Shown here in pieces: positions 7,642 through 16,496 of a stretch of 64,000 nucleotides of DNA (position 1 is the first letter of the stretch; each line of letters starts with the position of its first letter). The translations under genes and the position numbers were made by a program. The notes under the pieces are model-generated. The model was not told the origin of the DNA. It saw nothing but the letters and a program-made list of their open reading frames with translations, and ran no database searches. This DNA is from Labrenzia sp. THAF82 (GTDB taxonomy: Bacteria > Pseudomonadota > Alphaproteobacteria > Rhizobiales > Stappiaceae): NCBI RefSeq assembly GCF_009363435.1, contig NZ_CP045354.1, forward strand, positions 2,260,501-2,324,500, in the 5' to 3' direction.

Positions 7642-8679
7642 ATGACGTCTCAAATTTCAGACATCGTGGTACCGCGTGTCTTCACGCCCTACATGGCGGA
7701 AAACAAACCCGCCAAACTGATCATGCTGGAAAAGTCGGGCATTCTGGCCGCACCGGCTCCCGATATCGCCAAGCGCTTCAAGGCGGGTGGCAATCAGATC
7801 GAAGTGCCGTACTGGGAGGATCTCGACGACGCCGAACCGACCGTGATCGATGACAGCGACAACAAGATCACCACAAGCAAGATCACCGCAAGCGACATGA
7901 AGGCGTATAAGCACCGTCTCGCCAAGAAGTATGGCGCCAAGACGGTGGCAAGCTATGCCGCGACTGGCCGGGGTGACAGTGCCATGAACCGGGTGGCCGA
8001 GCGTATCGGCGCTTATTGGGGACGGCGCAAGGAAGAGCGGATCATCGCCACGGCGGAAGGCGTGGTTGCCGATAACGTGGCCAATGATGCCGGTGACATG
8101 GTCTATTCAATCTATGCCGATGTCGGTTCTCCAACCGCTGCCAGCCGGATCAGCTATCAGGCCATCAACCGGGCGCGGCTGACCATGGGCGAGAACCTGG
8201 ATGATTTGCGTGTTATCGCAATGCACAGCTTTGTCTATGGCACGTTGCTGGACGATGAAAAGATCGAGTTCAAGAAACCGTCCGAAGCCCCTTTCGAGGT
8301 GCCCTATTACGCGGGCATGATGGTGGTGCATTCGGAAATGATGCCCGTGTCGAGTGGAACGAACTCGGATGAGTATTCGTGCTTCCTGTTCGCACCCGGT
8401 GCTTTCATGCATATCGATGAGGTGCCGAACCGGACAACGATCTATGGCAACGAGGGAACGGAGATCACGCGGGATCCGGATATCGGCGATGGCGGCGGTG
8501 CGGATTATCTGACAACGCGCAGGTTCGAGCTGATCCATCCGGCGGGCATGGATTTCACAGGGGCGTCCCTAGCCAAGAGCCAGGGCGCAACTCTTGCCGA
8601 GCTGCGCAATGCCTTGAACTGGGACCGGAAATACACCCGCAAGAATGTGAAGCTTGCCTGCCTGAAGGTGAATATCTAA
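7642..8679 (+). CDS. Major capsid (coat) protein
   Basis: A 345-aa protein with ATG 7642 behind AGGATAATCA. It starts with a coat-like N-terminus (SDIVVPRVFTPYMAENKPAK, KSGILAAPAPDIAK) and has a central RIGAYWGRRKEERIIATAEG helix followed by a beta-rich part with AMHSFVYGTLLDDEKI and PYYAGMMVVHSE, the layout of HK97-fold coat proteins of podo- and siphoviruses. Length (about 340 aa) is standard. A strong terminator follows 45 bp downstream, as after gene 10 of T7, which fits a highly expressed coat gene. Position after scaffold confirms the role. Confidence 0.85.
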   Translation: MTSQISDIVVPRVFTPYMAENKPAKLIMLEKSGILAAPAPDIAKRFKAGGNQIEVPYWEDLDDAEPTVIDDSDNKITTSKITASDMKAYKHRLAKKYGAKTVASYAATGRGDSAMNRVAERIGAYWGRRKEERIIATAEGVVADNVANDAGDMVYSIYADVGSPTAASRISYQAINRARLTMGENLDDLRVIAMHSFVYGTLLDDEKIEFKKPSEAPFEVPYYAGMMVVHSEMMPVSSGTNSDEYSCFLFAPGAFMHIDEVPNRTTIYGNEGTEITRDPDIGDGGGADYLTTRRFELIHPAGMDFTGASLAKSQGATLAELRNALNWDRKYTRKNVKLACLKVNI

Positions 8680-8724
8680 AGGCTTTGCGACGGTTGTGGC
8701 TCAACCGCCCGGGATGAACATCAG

Positions 8725-8753
8725 CCCTCTTCCGCGATGGTGGAAGAGGGTTT
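8725..8753 (+). terminator. Rho-independent terminator after the capsid gene
   Basis: A perfect 9-bp stem, CCCTCTTCC (8725-8733) with GGAAGAGGG (8742-8750), has an 8-base loop and a short T run. It ends the head transcription unit. Confidence 0.8.
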
Positions 8754-8828
8754 CAATCGACTTGCCAGGGCGCATAATGAGCCGCTCATCATAACCGGAT
8801 GAAACTCTTTACCTTTTTCAAAAGCTCT

Positions 8829-8901
8829 GTCTAAACAGGCCGTTGGGACATCTAAAGTCTCTGTACGGTTCGTCAAAACACCGCTAGAAAGAACCTCATC
8901 A
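8829..8901 (+). repeat. 73-bp intergenic repeat, copy B (possible phage promoter/regulatory element)
   Basis: This is the same element as at 1004-1076, aligned without gaps; the core ACGGTTCGTCAAAACA is identical. It lies 75 bp after the capsid terminator and 115 bp before the first 161-aa gene, where a new transcription start would be needed. The rest of the 337-bp gap 8680-9016 shows no gene. Confidence 0.55.
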
Positions 8902-9016
8902 AAGCAAGATGGCGGCATGCGACTTCAGGGCAAGCTGGCATTCTACTCCACTACAATCAAAGATTGATTTTCGGAACATTTCATGAACATATTGTTGAAA
9001 ATGGAGTATCCGGCCG

Positions 9017-9502
9017 ATGGCTGATTTTGATGACATCACCGGTTGGCGGGACGAGTTGAAAGCTTTCCGGCAATCCGATGAGGGCAAAGCCTATTTTGAA
9101 GAATATGAAATAGGCAGTGGGAAGATTGCGCCCAAGATGCCGTTTGAAAACGCGCTTGAACTGGCCGAGCTGATGCTGCGCCATCAGGAGATTTATCAAG
9201 CGCTTCTCAAAGGCATTGAATGGAACCGGATTCTTGAGGAGCGCCCGAATTTTTTTCACGACCATCCAGACTATTGGGACCTGAATCCGCTGGAATCGCA
9301 CGAAACCCGAAACGATTTCATGGACTGGTATGCGTTCAAATCCGGGCTTCCATATAAGGATGCCGCTCTAAAGATGGCTGAATTCCTGGCAAGGCGGGTT
9401 GAGCGCAAGGAGCTGCCAGCACTGAGATCTCCCCAAGCTGAAGCATACGCGCGAAGCAACTACGCAAAATTTTTTGAATTCGACGGGAAACAGTCGGAAT
9501 GA
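9017..9502 (+). CDS. 161-aa tandem paralogue, copy 1 (putative immunity/antitoxin)
   Basis: A 161-aa acidic soluble protein (MADFDDITGWRDELKAFRQS start) with GGAG before ATG 9017. It is the first of three copies at exactly 641-bp spacing. Compared with copy 2 it differs mainly at residues about 118-135 (YKDAALKMAEFLARRV against YDDGALHMAEILAKMV) and near 148-151. I recognise no family; there are no membrane segments, signal peptide or obvious DNA-binding motif. Copy 3 overlaps the PIN-domain gene, so the family is best explained as a neutralising partner (antitoxin or immunity) kept in several variants. That role is inferred from context only. Confidence 0.6.
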   Translation: MADFDDITGWRDELKAFRQSDEGKAYFEEYEIGSGKIAPKMPFENALELAELMLRHQEIYQALLKGIEWNRILEERPNFFHDHPDYWDLNPLESHETRNDFMDWYAFKSGLPYKDAALKMAEFLARRVERKELPALRSPQAEAYARSNYAKFFEFDGKQSE

Positions 9503-9657
9503 GCAGGCTTTGAGTTTTCTCCGAAGAGTAAGTCTCTTTTGGGCAAAAGGATTGGGGGTTGGTTGCGGGTTCGCGCTGCTTATGGATGCTTTGCGCGATC
9601 CGAGAGGACCACCGTAGCCATTCACGAACATAGTGTTGAAAACGGAGTATCCGGCAG

Positions 9658-10143
9658 ATGGCCGATTTTGATGACATCACCGGTTGGCGGGACGAGTTGA
9701 AAGCTTTCCGGCAATCCGATGAAGGCAAAGCTTATTTTGAAGAATATGAAATAGGCAGTGGGAAGATTGCGCCCAAGATGCCGTTTGAAAACGCGCTTGA
9801 ACTGGCCGGGCTGATGCTGCGTCATCAGGAGATTTATCAAGCGCTTCTCAAAGGCATTGAATGGAACCGGATTCTTGAGGAGCGCCCGAATTTTTTTCAC
9901 GACCATCCAGACTATTGGGATCTGAATCCGGTGGAATCGCACGAAACCCGAAACGATTTCATGGACTGGTATGCGTTCAAATCCGGGCTTCCATATGACG
10001 ATGGCGCTCTGCATATGGCTGAAATCCTGGCAAAAATGGTTGAGCGCAAGGAGCTGCCAGCACTGAGATCTCCCCAAGCTGAAGCATACGCGCGAAGCGA
10101 CTTCGAAATATTCTTTGAATTCGACGGGAAACAGTCGGAATGA
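9658..10143 (+). CDS. 161-aa tandem paralogue, copy 2 (putative immunity/antitoxin)
   Basis: A 161-aa protein nearly identical to copy 1 over residues 1-117 and again around 136-147. The changed segment (YDDGALHMAEILAKMV, then SDFEIFFEF) is confined to the last third. Its upstream spacer (9503-9657) recurs almost unchanged before copy 3, including GAACATAGTGTTGAAAACGG just ahead of the start. Copies this alike, at a fixed period, indicate recent tandem duplication; changes clustered in one segment suggest selection on a binding surface. Function as for copy 1 is inferred. Confidence 0.6.
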   Translation: MADFDDITGWRDELKAFRQSDEGKAYFEEYEIGSGKIAPKMPFENALELAGLMLRHQEIYQALLKGIEWNRILEERPNFFHDHPDYWDLNPVESHETRNDFMDWYAFKSGLPYDDGALHMAEILAKMVERKELPALRSPQAEAYARSDFEIFFEFDGKQSE

Positions 10144-10298
10144 GCAGGCTTCGAGTTTTCTTCGAAGAGTAAGTCTCTTTTGGGCAAAAGGATTTGGGGT
10201 CGGTTGCGGGTTCGCGCTGCTTATGGATGTTTTGCGCGATCCGAGAGGACCACCGTAGCCATTCACGAACATAGTGTTGAAAACGGAGTATCCGGCAG

Positions 10299-10784
10299 AT
10301 GGCCGATTTTGATGACATCACCGGTTGGCGGGACGAGTTGAAAGCTTTCCGGCAATCCGATGAGGGCAAAGCCTATTTTGAAGAATATGCAATAGGCAGT
10401 GGGAAGATTGCGCCCAAGATGCCGTTTGAAAACGCGCTTGAACTGGCCGGGCTGATGCTGCGTCATCAGGAGATTTATCAAGCGCTTCTCAAAGGCATCG
10501 AGTGGGGTCGGTTGCTAGAAAGTCGACCGAATTTTTTCCCTGACAACCCTGATTATTGGGATCTGAATCCGCTTGAGTCTCACGAAACCCGAAACGATTT
10601 CATGGACTGGTATGCTTTTAAGGCGGAAGTTCCATATAGCCTTGGTGCTCTCAATACGGCTGAATTTTTGGCGGAACTGGTTGAGAGCAAGGAGCTCCCA
10701 GGTCTTAGATCCTCTGAAACCGAAGCTTATGTGCGAGAAAACCTAGCTACATTTCTTGAATTCGCAGGGAAGCAGCCGGAATGA
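10299..10784 (+). CDS. 161-aa tandem paralogue, copy 3, coupled to the PIN-domain gene
   Basis: A 161-aa protein whose first about 80 residues match copies 1 and 2 but whose remainder is clearly diverged (GRLLESRPNFFPDNPDYWD, VPYSLGALNTAEFLAELVES, SSETEAYVRENLATFLEFAG). Its stop overlaps the start of the 751-aa gene in ATGA (10781-10784), the arrangement typical of toxin-antitoxin pairs such as vapBC. This is probably the ancestral copy, still matched to the adjacent PIN protein, with copies 1 and 2 as later or alternative variants. The abrupt switch from near-identity to divergence about halfway suggests recombination. Confidence 0.62.
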   Translation: MADFDDITGWRDELKAFRQSDEGKAYFEEYAIGSGKIAPKMPFENALELAGLMLRHQEIYQALLKGIEWGRLLESRPNFFPDNPDYWDLNPLESHETRNDFMDWYAFKAEVPYSLGALNTAEFLAELVESKELPGLRSSETEAYVRENLATFLEFAGKQPE

Positions 10785-13036
10785 ATGATACCGTTGTTTT
10801 GATCGATGTTTCTGAAATCAGTCGCATCATGAGCCTCGCGGGCATCGAAGGGCTTAACGTTCTCGCGGAGCGAGGCGACTACTTTTTCCTTAGTGAGGAT
10901 GCTCACGCTGAAATGCGGGCTTCAAAACATCTACGAGGCAAAAAGCTCCTTGATTTCGAGAGTTGGGTCGAGGGTTTGAAAAGTGAAATGAAAATTCTCG
11001 ACGTCTCCTCACTAACGGACAAAGAAAAGGAAATATACGACCCCAAAGGCAAGAGACACAGCCGGCGCGGGGGGAAAGAGATCTGGGACATGACGGCACG
11101 CAAGTTCATGGATCTCAATCCCGATTTCGATTTTGAGGTTATTACTCAGGATATCGATTTCGCGAAGAACAGATACCGCGATGAAAACGGCAAGCAACGA
11201 ATGATTGTCGACAGGCCTTTCAGGTTCTGGACCGTGAAACGGGCGATGCTGGAGCTGGTAACGCATCCAGATCTTGATTTGACCAAAGAACAATACATGA
11301 ACATTGTCCGTCACAACTATGGAAAGCGCGCAAATTACAAGCAGGGTGTGCTTGTTTTTCCGGGGAGTTATGAAGAGGCACGGCGTGAGCGGGCAGACAG
11401 AATAAGACGGCTGGAACTCGGCAGCGGACCGGACGGGGATCGCGGTAAGAAGTTTAGCCCAGGCTTTGGCCAGGGCGAGCCTGATATGTTGAGACTTGGT
11501 GTTGACACTAAGTTGCCTGTCACGGGCGCGCTGCAGGAAGGCCTCCGAAACCCGCACGATCTGGCTAGACCCGTTCCGTTCGGTCAGAAGGCCGGCTTGC
11601 CGTTGTTGGAGGGCAGCAGTGGTAAGCTGATCAGCGAGGCTTCCAGAGTTGCCGGAAGGATCGATTTCAGGAAAGGGTCAGTGATTGCAGGCACGGCGAC
11701 TGGTCTTTTGTTGGCAACGACCGTCGTTGCCATTGCGCTGGAACACGATCTGCCGCCTTCCGAAGTGGCAGCTGCCATGGGAATTGATCTCAAGTCGATT
11801 GCCGAAGGATTGGCGCAAAGCGCTGCCGAGGATGCAGCCGTGTCGGTTCTTGTTGGAGCTCTTGCGTCGTCAACCGGGCCAGGAGCTCCGGTGGCGGCGG
11901 CCGTCGCACAGGTGATCCGGCAGGGCTACAAGCTTTATCAGTCGGGCGAAGACCTTGCCGATACTTATCAGTTGCTGCATCTGCTCGTTACCGAAATCGA
12001 TCACGGCAAGGTGCTGGGCAATCTTGGTGAAAGCGCGGCTGAACAACTGGGCATTGCCACAGAAGATCTGAATGATTTCCTTTACGGCGAGAGCCCGGAA
12101 ATCGACTGGCGGGCGACGGAAAAAGCGGCAAGAGCCGCTTTAGGAAACGACCGGCAGAAGCAGATTGAATTCGGCCAAGATCTGGCCTTGTCGCGCGATG
12201 CCAACAAGGACCGCGAGCTTTTTGTCGACAAATATCTGCCTTTTGTCGTGTTTGAGGGCCGATCCGATGAAGAGCGCGGACATCAGCAGTTGGCGCCTGG
12301 TTCGGATGGTTCGGTGGAGCCCGAAGCCATCGTGGCCCCGCAAGGTGATGTTGATGATGGTGCACTGCAGCCGGTTCTGGCCAATCCTTTGGACGCGAAT
12401 GGGGAAGGTTCCAGGAAGATCGACAAAGAGGATCCGTTCGCGCGAAAGACATCCTATGACCGCTATCAGCGGCTCGGCACCAGTCCGGAGGAAGAAGCCG
12501 AGGCGCTGAAAGACTATTATGACATGCTTCTGGAAAGTTATCTGGAGATGGACGGTCACCGGGAGGCCGCCCATGAATTCGCGCTTTGGAAGTTCCGGCA
12601 GAAATGGTCTCTTTCCAATTATTCGCCAGAGATAGAGGGAACGGTTCTGAAATATCCGGTCGAGACCGCCTATCCGGATATCGATGGCGAGGACCGCCAC
12701 TATGTGCGTGAAAACGTAGAGACCGTTCTGGCCAGTGAGGGTATCAAAGCGAGCAAGTGGTACCTGACTCCCAACGAACACACCGGACACGACAGGGCCC
12801 GAGGCGTGGCGGATGAAGATGGCTATGGCCCGCGTATGACGCTGCTCTACGATGATGAGACGGGTGTTCGGCACAAGGTGACAGATCGCTTTCAGGTGAA
12901 TGTTCTGGCAGCCGAAGAACAGGTCAGGGCGCGGCGGCTGGCTGCAGGCGAAGCTGCTGCAAAGCAGCGCGAACCGCATTCACCACCAGCGGGCTTGCTA
13001 CCGCAGACCCGGGGCGGGCCACCTGCCGCAAATTGA
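10781..13036 (+). CDS. PIN-domain protein fused to a phage virion C-terminal domain
   Basis: A 751-aa protein. Residues 1-150 look like a PIN ribonuclease domain: VVLID with Asp9, acidic Glu39/Glu44 in the next helix, Asp103 (WDMTARKF), and VITQDIDF with Asp124, the four-acid layout of PIN nucleases. Residues 290-385 contain Ala/Gly-rich hydrophobic stretches (VIAGTATGLLLATTVVAIAL; AAVSVLVGALASS) able to enter or associate with a membrane. Residues 556-708 repeat the C-terminal domain of the protein at 2-910. The start overlaps copy 3 of the 161-aa gene. Known: PIN domains are metal-dependent RNases, often toxins. Inferred: an effector carried by, or built onto, a virion protein. A plain structural protein with a chance PIN-like start is the alternative. 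Confidence 0.6.
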   Translation: MNDTVVLIDVSEISRIMSLAGIEGLNVLAERGDYFFLSEDAHAEMRASKHLRGKKLLDFESWVEGLKSEMKILDVSSLTDKEKEIYDPKGKRHSRRGGKEIWDMTARKFMDLNPDFDFEVITQDIDFAKNRYRDENGKQRMIVDRPFRFWTVKRAMLELVTHPDLDLTKEQYMNIVRHNYGKRANYKQGVLVFPGSYEEARRERADRIRRLELGSGPDGDRGKKFSPGFGQGEPDMLRLGVDTKLPVTGALQEGLRNPHDLARPVPFGQKAGLPLLEGSSGKLISEASRVAGRIDFRKGSVIAGTATGLLLATTVVAIALEHDLPPSEVAAAMGIDLKSIAEGLAQSAAEDAAVSVLVGALASSTGPGAPVAAAVAQVIRQGYKLYQSGEDLADTYQLLHLLVTEIDHGKVLGNLGESAAEQLGIATEDLNDFLYGESPEIDWRATEKAARAALGNDRQKQIEFGQDLALSRDANKDRELFVDKYLPFVVFEGRSDEERGHQQLAPGSDGSVEPEAIVAPQGDVDDGALQPVLANPLDANGEGSRKIDKEDPFARKTSYDRYQRLGTSPEEEAEALKDYYDMLLESYLEMDGHREAAHEFALWKFRQKWSLSNYSPEIEGTVLKYPVETAYPDIDGEDRHYVRENVETVLASEGIKASKWYLTPNEHTGHDRARGVADEDGYGPRMTLLYDDETGVRHKVTDRFQVNVLAAEEQVRARRLAAGEAAAKQREPHSPPAGLLPQTRGGPPAAN

Positions 13037-13115
13037 ACGCTGAGACACTACCAACACAATTTGATCACAATGGGTGGCTTTGGCCGCCCTTTTCTTTTTC
13101 ACGAAAGGGTCTGGA

Positions 13116-13454
13116 ATGGACGAGATCATTATGCGCCGGCTCAAGCATCTGCAGCGGCTTGAAGAAAACCATGCCAGGGATTTTGAGGATCGGTTCGGGA
13201 CTGAGCCGAGCCGAAAGGACCAGCAGCGCGATGCCTTGAACAATGTGATTTCCGCCGATTGGAACCGCAAGCAAAAGAGCGCCGCCGGAGGAGCCTTTGG
13301 CCGCCCGCTGCCGGCGGGCTGGCGCAAGGAACACTGGAAGACCCAACAGGCCATGGCAGCGGATTATGCCGGTGTCAAAGCTGACAACAAGGAAGAAGCG
13401 GTGCGGGCTCTTGAAGGCTATGAAGCCGAGATGACCCTGCCACCTGCCGCCTGA
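13116..13454 (+). CDS. Small basic phage protein of unknown function
   Basis: A 112-aa, charged, helical protein (MDEIIMRRLKHLQRLEENHA start). ATG 13116 is chosen because GAAAGGG stands just before it; an upstream in-frame ATG at 13074 lacks a site. It lies between the PIN-fusion gene and tail tubular A, a place where small head-completion or tail-adaptor proteins occur in T7-like phages. No family recognised. The preceding 13037-13115 resembles a spacer with a T-rich stretch. Confidence 0.5.
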   Translation: MDEIIMRRLKHLQRLEENHARDFEDRFGTEPSRKDQQRDALNNVISADWNRKQKSAAGGAFGRPLPAGWRKEHWKTQQAMAADYAGVKADNKEEAVRALEGYEAEMTLPPAA

Positions 13455-13476
13455 CATCAACAGAAAGCAGAGCTGA

Positions 13477-14064
13477 ATGACTGGAACCGTTCACACGTCC
13501 GTGGAGATGGCGAACCTGGCACTTGCGCATTTGAAAGAAGCACCGATACGGGATTTCGACTTTTCATCCGTTGCCTCACGCTGGTTCCGGAACCACTACG
13601 CCGCGCATCGCGATGCCTATCTTGCCATGCATGACTGGGATTTTGCGACCACGCTGACACATCTACCCGTTGAGACCGGGAAGCCGCCATTTCGATGGGC
13701 CTATCAATACAAGAAACCGTCGGATGCCCTGCGTTTGCCACAGCAAACCGCCGATGGAGCTCCGGGTGGCGAGATCCTCAAGTTTGAAGTGATCGGACAG
13801 CGGATCATGACCGACAAGCCGCCGCCGTTTCCCCTTCGATACGTGCGGCGTGTCACACGCGAAACCGAATTTGCACCGCTCTTCGTGCACGGCTTTGCGC
13901 TGTTTCTGGCTGCCGGATGCGCTCATGTGATTACGGGCAAGAACAGCCGCGCTGAGGCCCTGCGTCAGGCGGCCACCGAAGCCTTTGACAAGGCCGGGAG
14001 CTACGACACAGGGCAGGGCACACCGCTTCCTGCAATCGATCTGGAAATCATTACGAACCGATGA
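13477..14064 (+). CDS. Tail tubular protein A (T7 gp11-like)
   Basis: A 195-aa protein of the gp11-like family that forms the adaptor ring between portal and nozzle. Seen in the sequence: the N-terminal ANLALAHLKEAPIRDFDF block (a typical start of the form NxAL.hlGe..I.d.dd), RNHYAAHRDAYLAMHDWDFA (the conserved Y...RD..L..h.WnFA motif), WAYQYKKPSDALRL (the Y..P.D.lR. motif) and FALFLAAGCAHVITG. It overlaps tail tubular B by 4 bp (ATGA). Length is in the usual range (about 190-200). Confidence 0.88.
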   Translation: MTGTVHTSVEMANLALAHLKEAPIRDFDFSSVASRWFRNHYAAHRDAYLAMHDWDFATTLTHLPVETGKPPFRWAYQYKKPSDALRLPQQTADGAPGGEILKFEVIGQRIMTDKPPPFPLRYVRRVTRETEFAPLFVHGFALFLAAGCAHVITGKNSRAEALRQAATEAFDKAGSYDTGQGTPLPAIDLEIITNR

Positions 14065-16493
14065 GCTATCATCTGCAAGCCACGTTTAGCCGCGGTGAAC
14101 TGGACCCGGAGCTGATTTACCGCTCCGATCTGGAATTGTTCCGCTCGTCACTTGAGCGCTGCGAAAACTTCATCACCTTAAAACGCGGCGGCTTGCGCCG
14201 CAGAGGTGGAACCAAATTCATCGGGGAGATGAAAAACAGCAGCCAGGGCGGCTGGCTGATCCCGTTCGAGTTCGGTAACGGCCAGTACTACATGCTGGAA
14301 TTCGGCCACCTGTATTTTCGGGTCTATACCAGCGCAGGCCGCGTTGGCAGTGTTGAGGTTTCAACGCCTTATACTCTGTCGGACCTGCCCGGTCTGAAGT
14401 TTGTTCAATCCACGGACACATTGTTCATCACCGGCGGAGGCATCGCACCTCAGGCGCTTAAACGTCAGTCCGAGACGTCCTGGTCCATCGGTCCGATTGC
14501 ATTCAAGGACGGGCCGTATCTGGATGTGAACATCACCCCGACCAGTCTGAAGCCATCCGGGCTTGGTAATCCGGTTCCGGACATGACATCCAACACGGCG
14601 CCGAGCGGCACTGTGAGCGCATCCAATAACAGCACGGCGGCCTGGCAAGTGTTCAATCGCTCGGAAGGCAAGGTGGTCTTGTCCGGTGGGGCATCGGGTT
14701 GGGTGCAATATCGTTTTGCTAGTCCCGTTGTTATTGATGCCTACATGCTGCAGGCGCCGAATGACAACAGCCAAAACGACGACATGCCTTGGCAATGGAA
14801 CATCGAGGCGTCGAATGACGGTTCGAACTGGACGATCCTGGATACGCAAGACGGGCAGGACACCTGGGCCTCCAATGAATGGCGGCAATATGCCTTTCAC
14901 AATGAAACGGCGTTCAGTTACTACCGGCTGAGCTTCAAGCAAGGGGGCGGGTCAAATGGCGACAACTCGGCCATTGGCCAGATCGTCTTTCACCAGGCCG
15001 GCCAGAACCAGACGGCCTTCAACCTGGCGGCGTCGAGTGCCGCCGGTGTGAATGGCGGTTCCGGGTTTCAATCCTCCGATGTCGGCCGGCACATCCGGTT
15101 TCGCGGTTCCGACGGTTTCTGGCGCTGGTTCAAGATCGTCAGTCGAAGCTCCAGCACAGTGGTGAAAGTGCAGCTCTATGGGCAAGCATTGCTTGACACC
15201 AAGGCACAAACGGCCTGGCGGCTGGGTGCCTGGAGCGGCACGACAGGCTGGCCGGAAACCGTTGGTTGGCACAAGAGCCGGCTTGCCTTTGCCGGAACTC
15301 TGGAAGAACCGCAAAAGGTCTGGGAAAGCCAGACCGAGGATTTTACCAATTTCGGTGTGTCGCATGTTCTTGAGGCTTCGGATGCCGTTACCGCTGGTAT
15401 CCTGTCCGGCCAGGTGAACCGCATTCAGTGGCTGGTCGATGACAATGATCTGATTGTCGGGACTTCAAAGGCTGTGCGTGCCGTTGGTAAGGCAACCGAT
15501 CAGGACCCGTTCGGCCCGGAAAATGTCGAGCAACGGCCGGAGACCAATTTTGGCGCCAATAGTGTCAGCCCGATAAAGGTTGGGTCTGTTCTTCTCTATT
15601 TCGGGCCTTATGGCACCGATATGCGGGAGATGGCCTATGACTTTGGCGCCGATGGCCGGGTGTCGCAATCGGTCAGCGAGGTGCAGTCTCATCTTTTCCG
15701 TCCCGGAATTTCAGGTGCCTGTTATCAGCAATACCCTGACAGCATTATCTGGGCCTGGGACAAACAGGGCAGCGTCGTCGGCTTTACCTATGAACGTCAG
15801 CAGCAGGTCTATGGCATGCACCGTCATGACTTTGGCGGCCCGGTGGAATGCCTGGCCGATCTCACCGGTAGCGGTTCTGATGAGGTTTGGCTGATAGTCC
15901 GGCGAACCATCAACGGTGCGACCCGGCGCTATATCGAAATCATGCAGAGGCCGTTTCAAGACGGCGCAGCCGAGAAGGCGTGGCATCTTGACTGTGCGGC
16001 GCTCTATAGCGGCGTCCCGGCAAACACGGTGACAGGGTTGAGCCATCTGGAAGGCGAAGAGGTTGTGCTTTTTGCCGATGGAACGGACTACCCGGCAACC
16101 GTGGACGGAGGGGAAGTCAGTCTCCCCAATGGCCAGACGGCGGAAGATATCCTGATCGGCCTGAATGTCACGGCACAAGCCAAAACCTTGCCCTATCCGA
16201 TTGCGGCGCAAGACGGGTCGGCCCTTGGCCGCAAGATGCGCGTTGATAGCTGCCAGATTGCCGTTCAGCAGACCGGATCGCTCCGGGCCGGGTCGGAAGA
16301 CGGTTATCTGGACGAGCTGGTTTATTACCGCGCGGGCGACCCTTCCGGCGAGCCAGCGCCATTGCGGTCAGGCGTTCTTAACCAGTGCGTTGAGACGCGC
16401 TGGCAGGACGGCGGGCAACTGTCACTTGAAGTCAGTGGCGGAAAACCATCAACAATTCTGGCCATCAACTTTGGCCGAGACGTGGAGCCATAA
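14061..16493 (+). CDS. Tail tubular protein B (T7 gp12-like nozzle) with an inserted F5/8-type lectin-like domain
   Basis: An 810-aa tail nozzle protein. Family cues are the start (SRGELDPELIYRSDLELFRSS then CENFITLKRGGLRRRGGTKF), PFEFGNGQYYMLEFGHLYFRVY, GWPETVGWHKSRLAFAGT and the later NRIQWLVDDNDLIVGTSKAV. Residues about 195-310 (AYMLQAPNDNSQNDDMPWQW, IEASNDGSNWTILD, FSYYRLSFKQG) match a discoidin/F5/8 type C fold, a carbohydrate-binding module not needed for nozzle assembly. The insertion could help the tail contact surface sugars; that is inference. It is followed after 3 bp by internal virion genes. Confidence 0.88.
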   Translation: MSYHLQATFSRGELDPELIYRSDLELFRSSLERCENFITLKRGGLRRRGGTKFIGEMKNSSQGGWLIPFEFGNGQYYMLEFGHLYFRVYTSAGRVGSVEVSTPYTLSDLPGLKFVQSTDTLFITGGGIAPQALKRQSETSWSIGPIAFKDGPYLDVNITPTSLKPSGLGNPVPDMTSNTAPSGTVSASNNSTAAWQVFNRSEGKVVLSGGASGWVQYRFASPVVIDAYMLQAPNDNSQNDDMPWQWNIEASNDGSNWTILDTQDGQDTWASNEWRQYAFHNETAFSYYRLSFKQGGGSNGDNSAIGQIVFHQAGQNQTAFNLAASSAAGVNGGSGFQSSDVGRHIRFRGSDGFWRWFKIVSRSSSTVVKVQLYGQALLDTKAQTAWRLGAWSGTTGWPETVGWHKSRLAFAGTLEEPQKVWESQTEDFTNFGVSHVLEASDAVTAGILSGQVNRIQWLVDDNDLIVGTSKAVRAVGKATDQDPFGPENVEQRPETNFGANSVSPIKVGSVLLYFGPYGTDMREMAYDFGADGRVSQSVSEVQSHLFRPGISGACYQQYPDSIIWAWDKQGSVVGFTYERQQQVYGMHRHDFGGPVECLADLTGSGSDEVWLIVRRTINGATRRYIEIMQRPFQDGAAEKAWHLDCAALYSGVPANTVTGLSHLEGEEVVLFADGTDYPATVDGGEVSLPNGQTAEDILIGLNVTAQAKTLPYPIAAQDGSALGRKMRVDSCQIAVQQTGSLRAGSEDGYLDELVYYRAGDPSGEPAPLRSGVLNQCVETRWQDGGQLSLEVSGGKPSTILAINFGRDVEP

Positions 16494-16496
16494 TAT

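Larger units (their letters stand above)
9017..10784 (+). repeat. Tandem triplication, 641-bp period
   Basis: Starts at 9017, 9658 and 10299 are each 641 bp apart. The repeat includes the coding sequence and its downstream spacer, so whole units were duplicated. Units 1 and 2 are almost identical; unit 3 is alike for its first half and diverges in the second half, then runs straight into the PIN-domain gene. Confidence 0.9.

Noticed and set aside
9017..10784. Diversity-generating retroelement as the cause of variation among the three 161-aa copies
   Set aside because: No reverse transcriptase or template repeat in the window, and differences are not limited to adenine positions.
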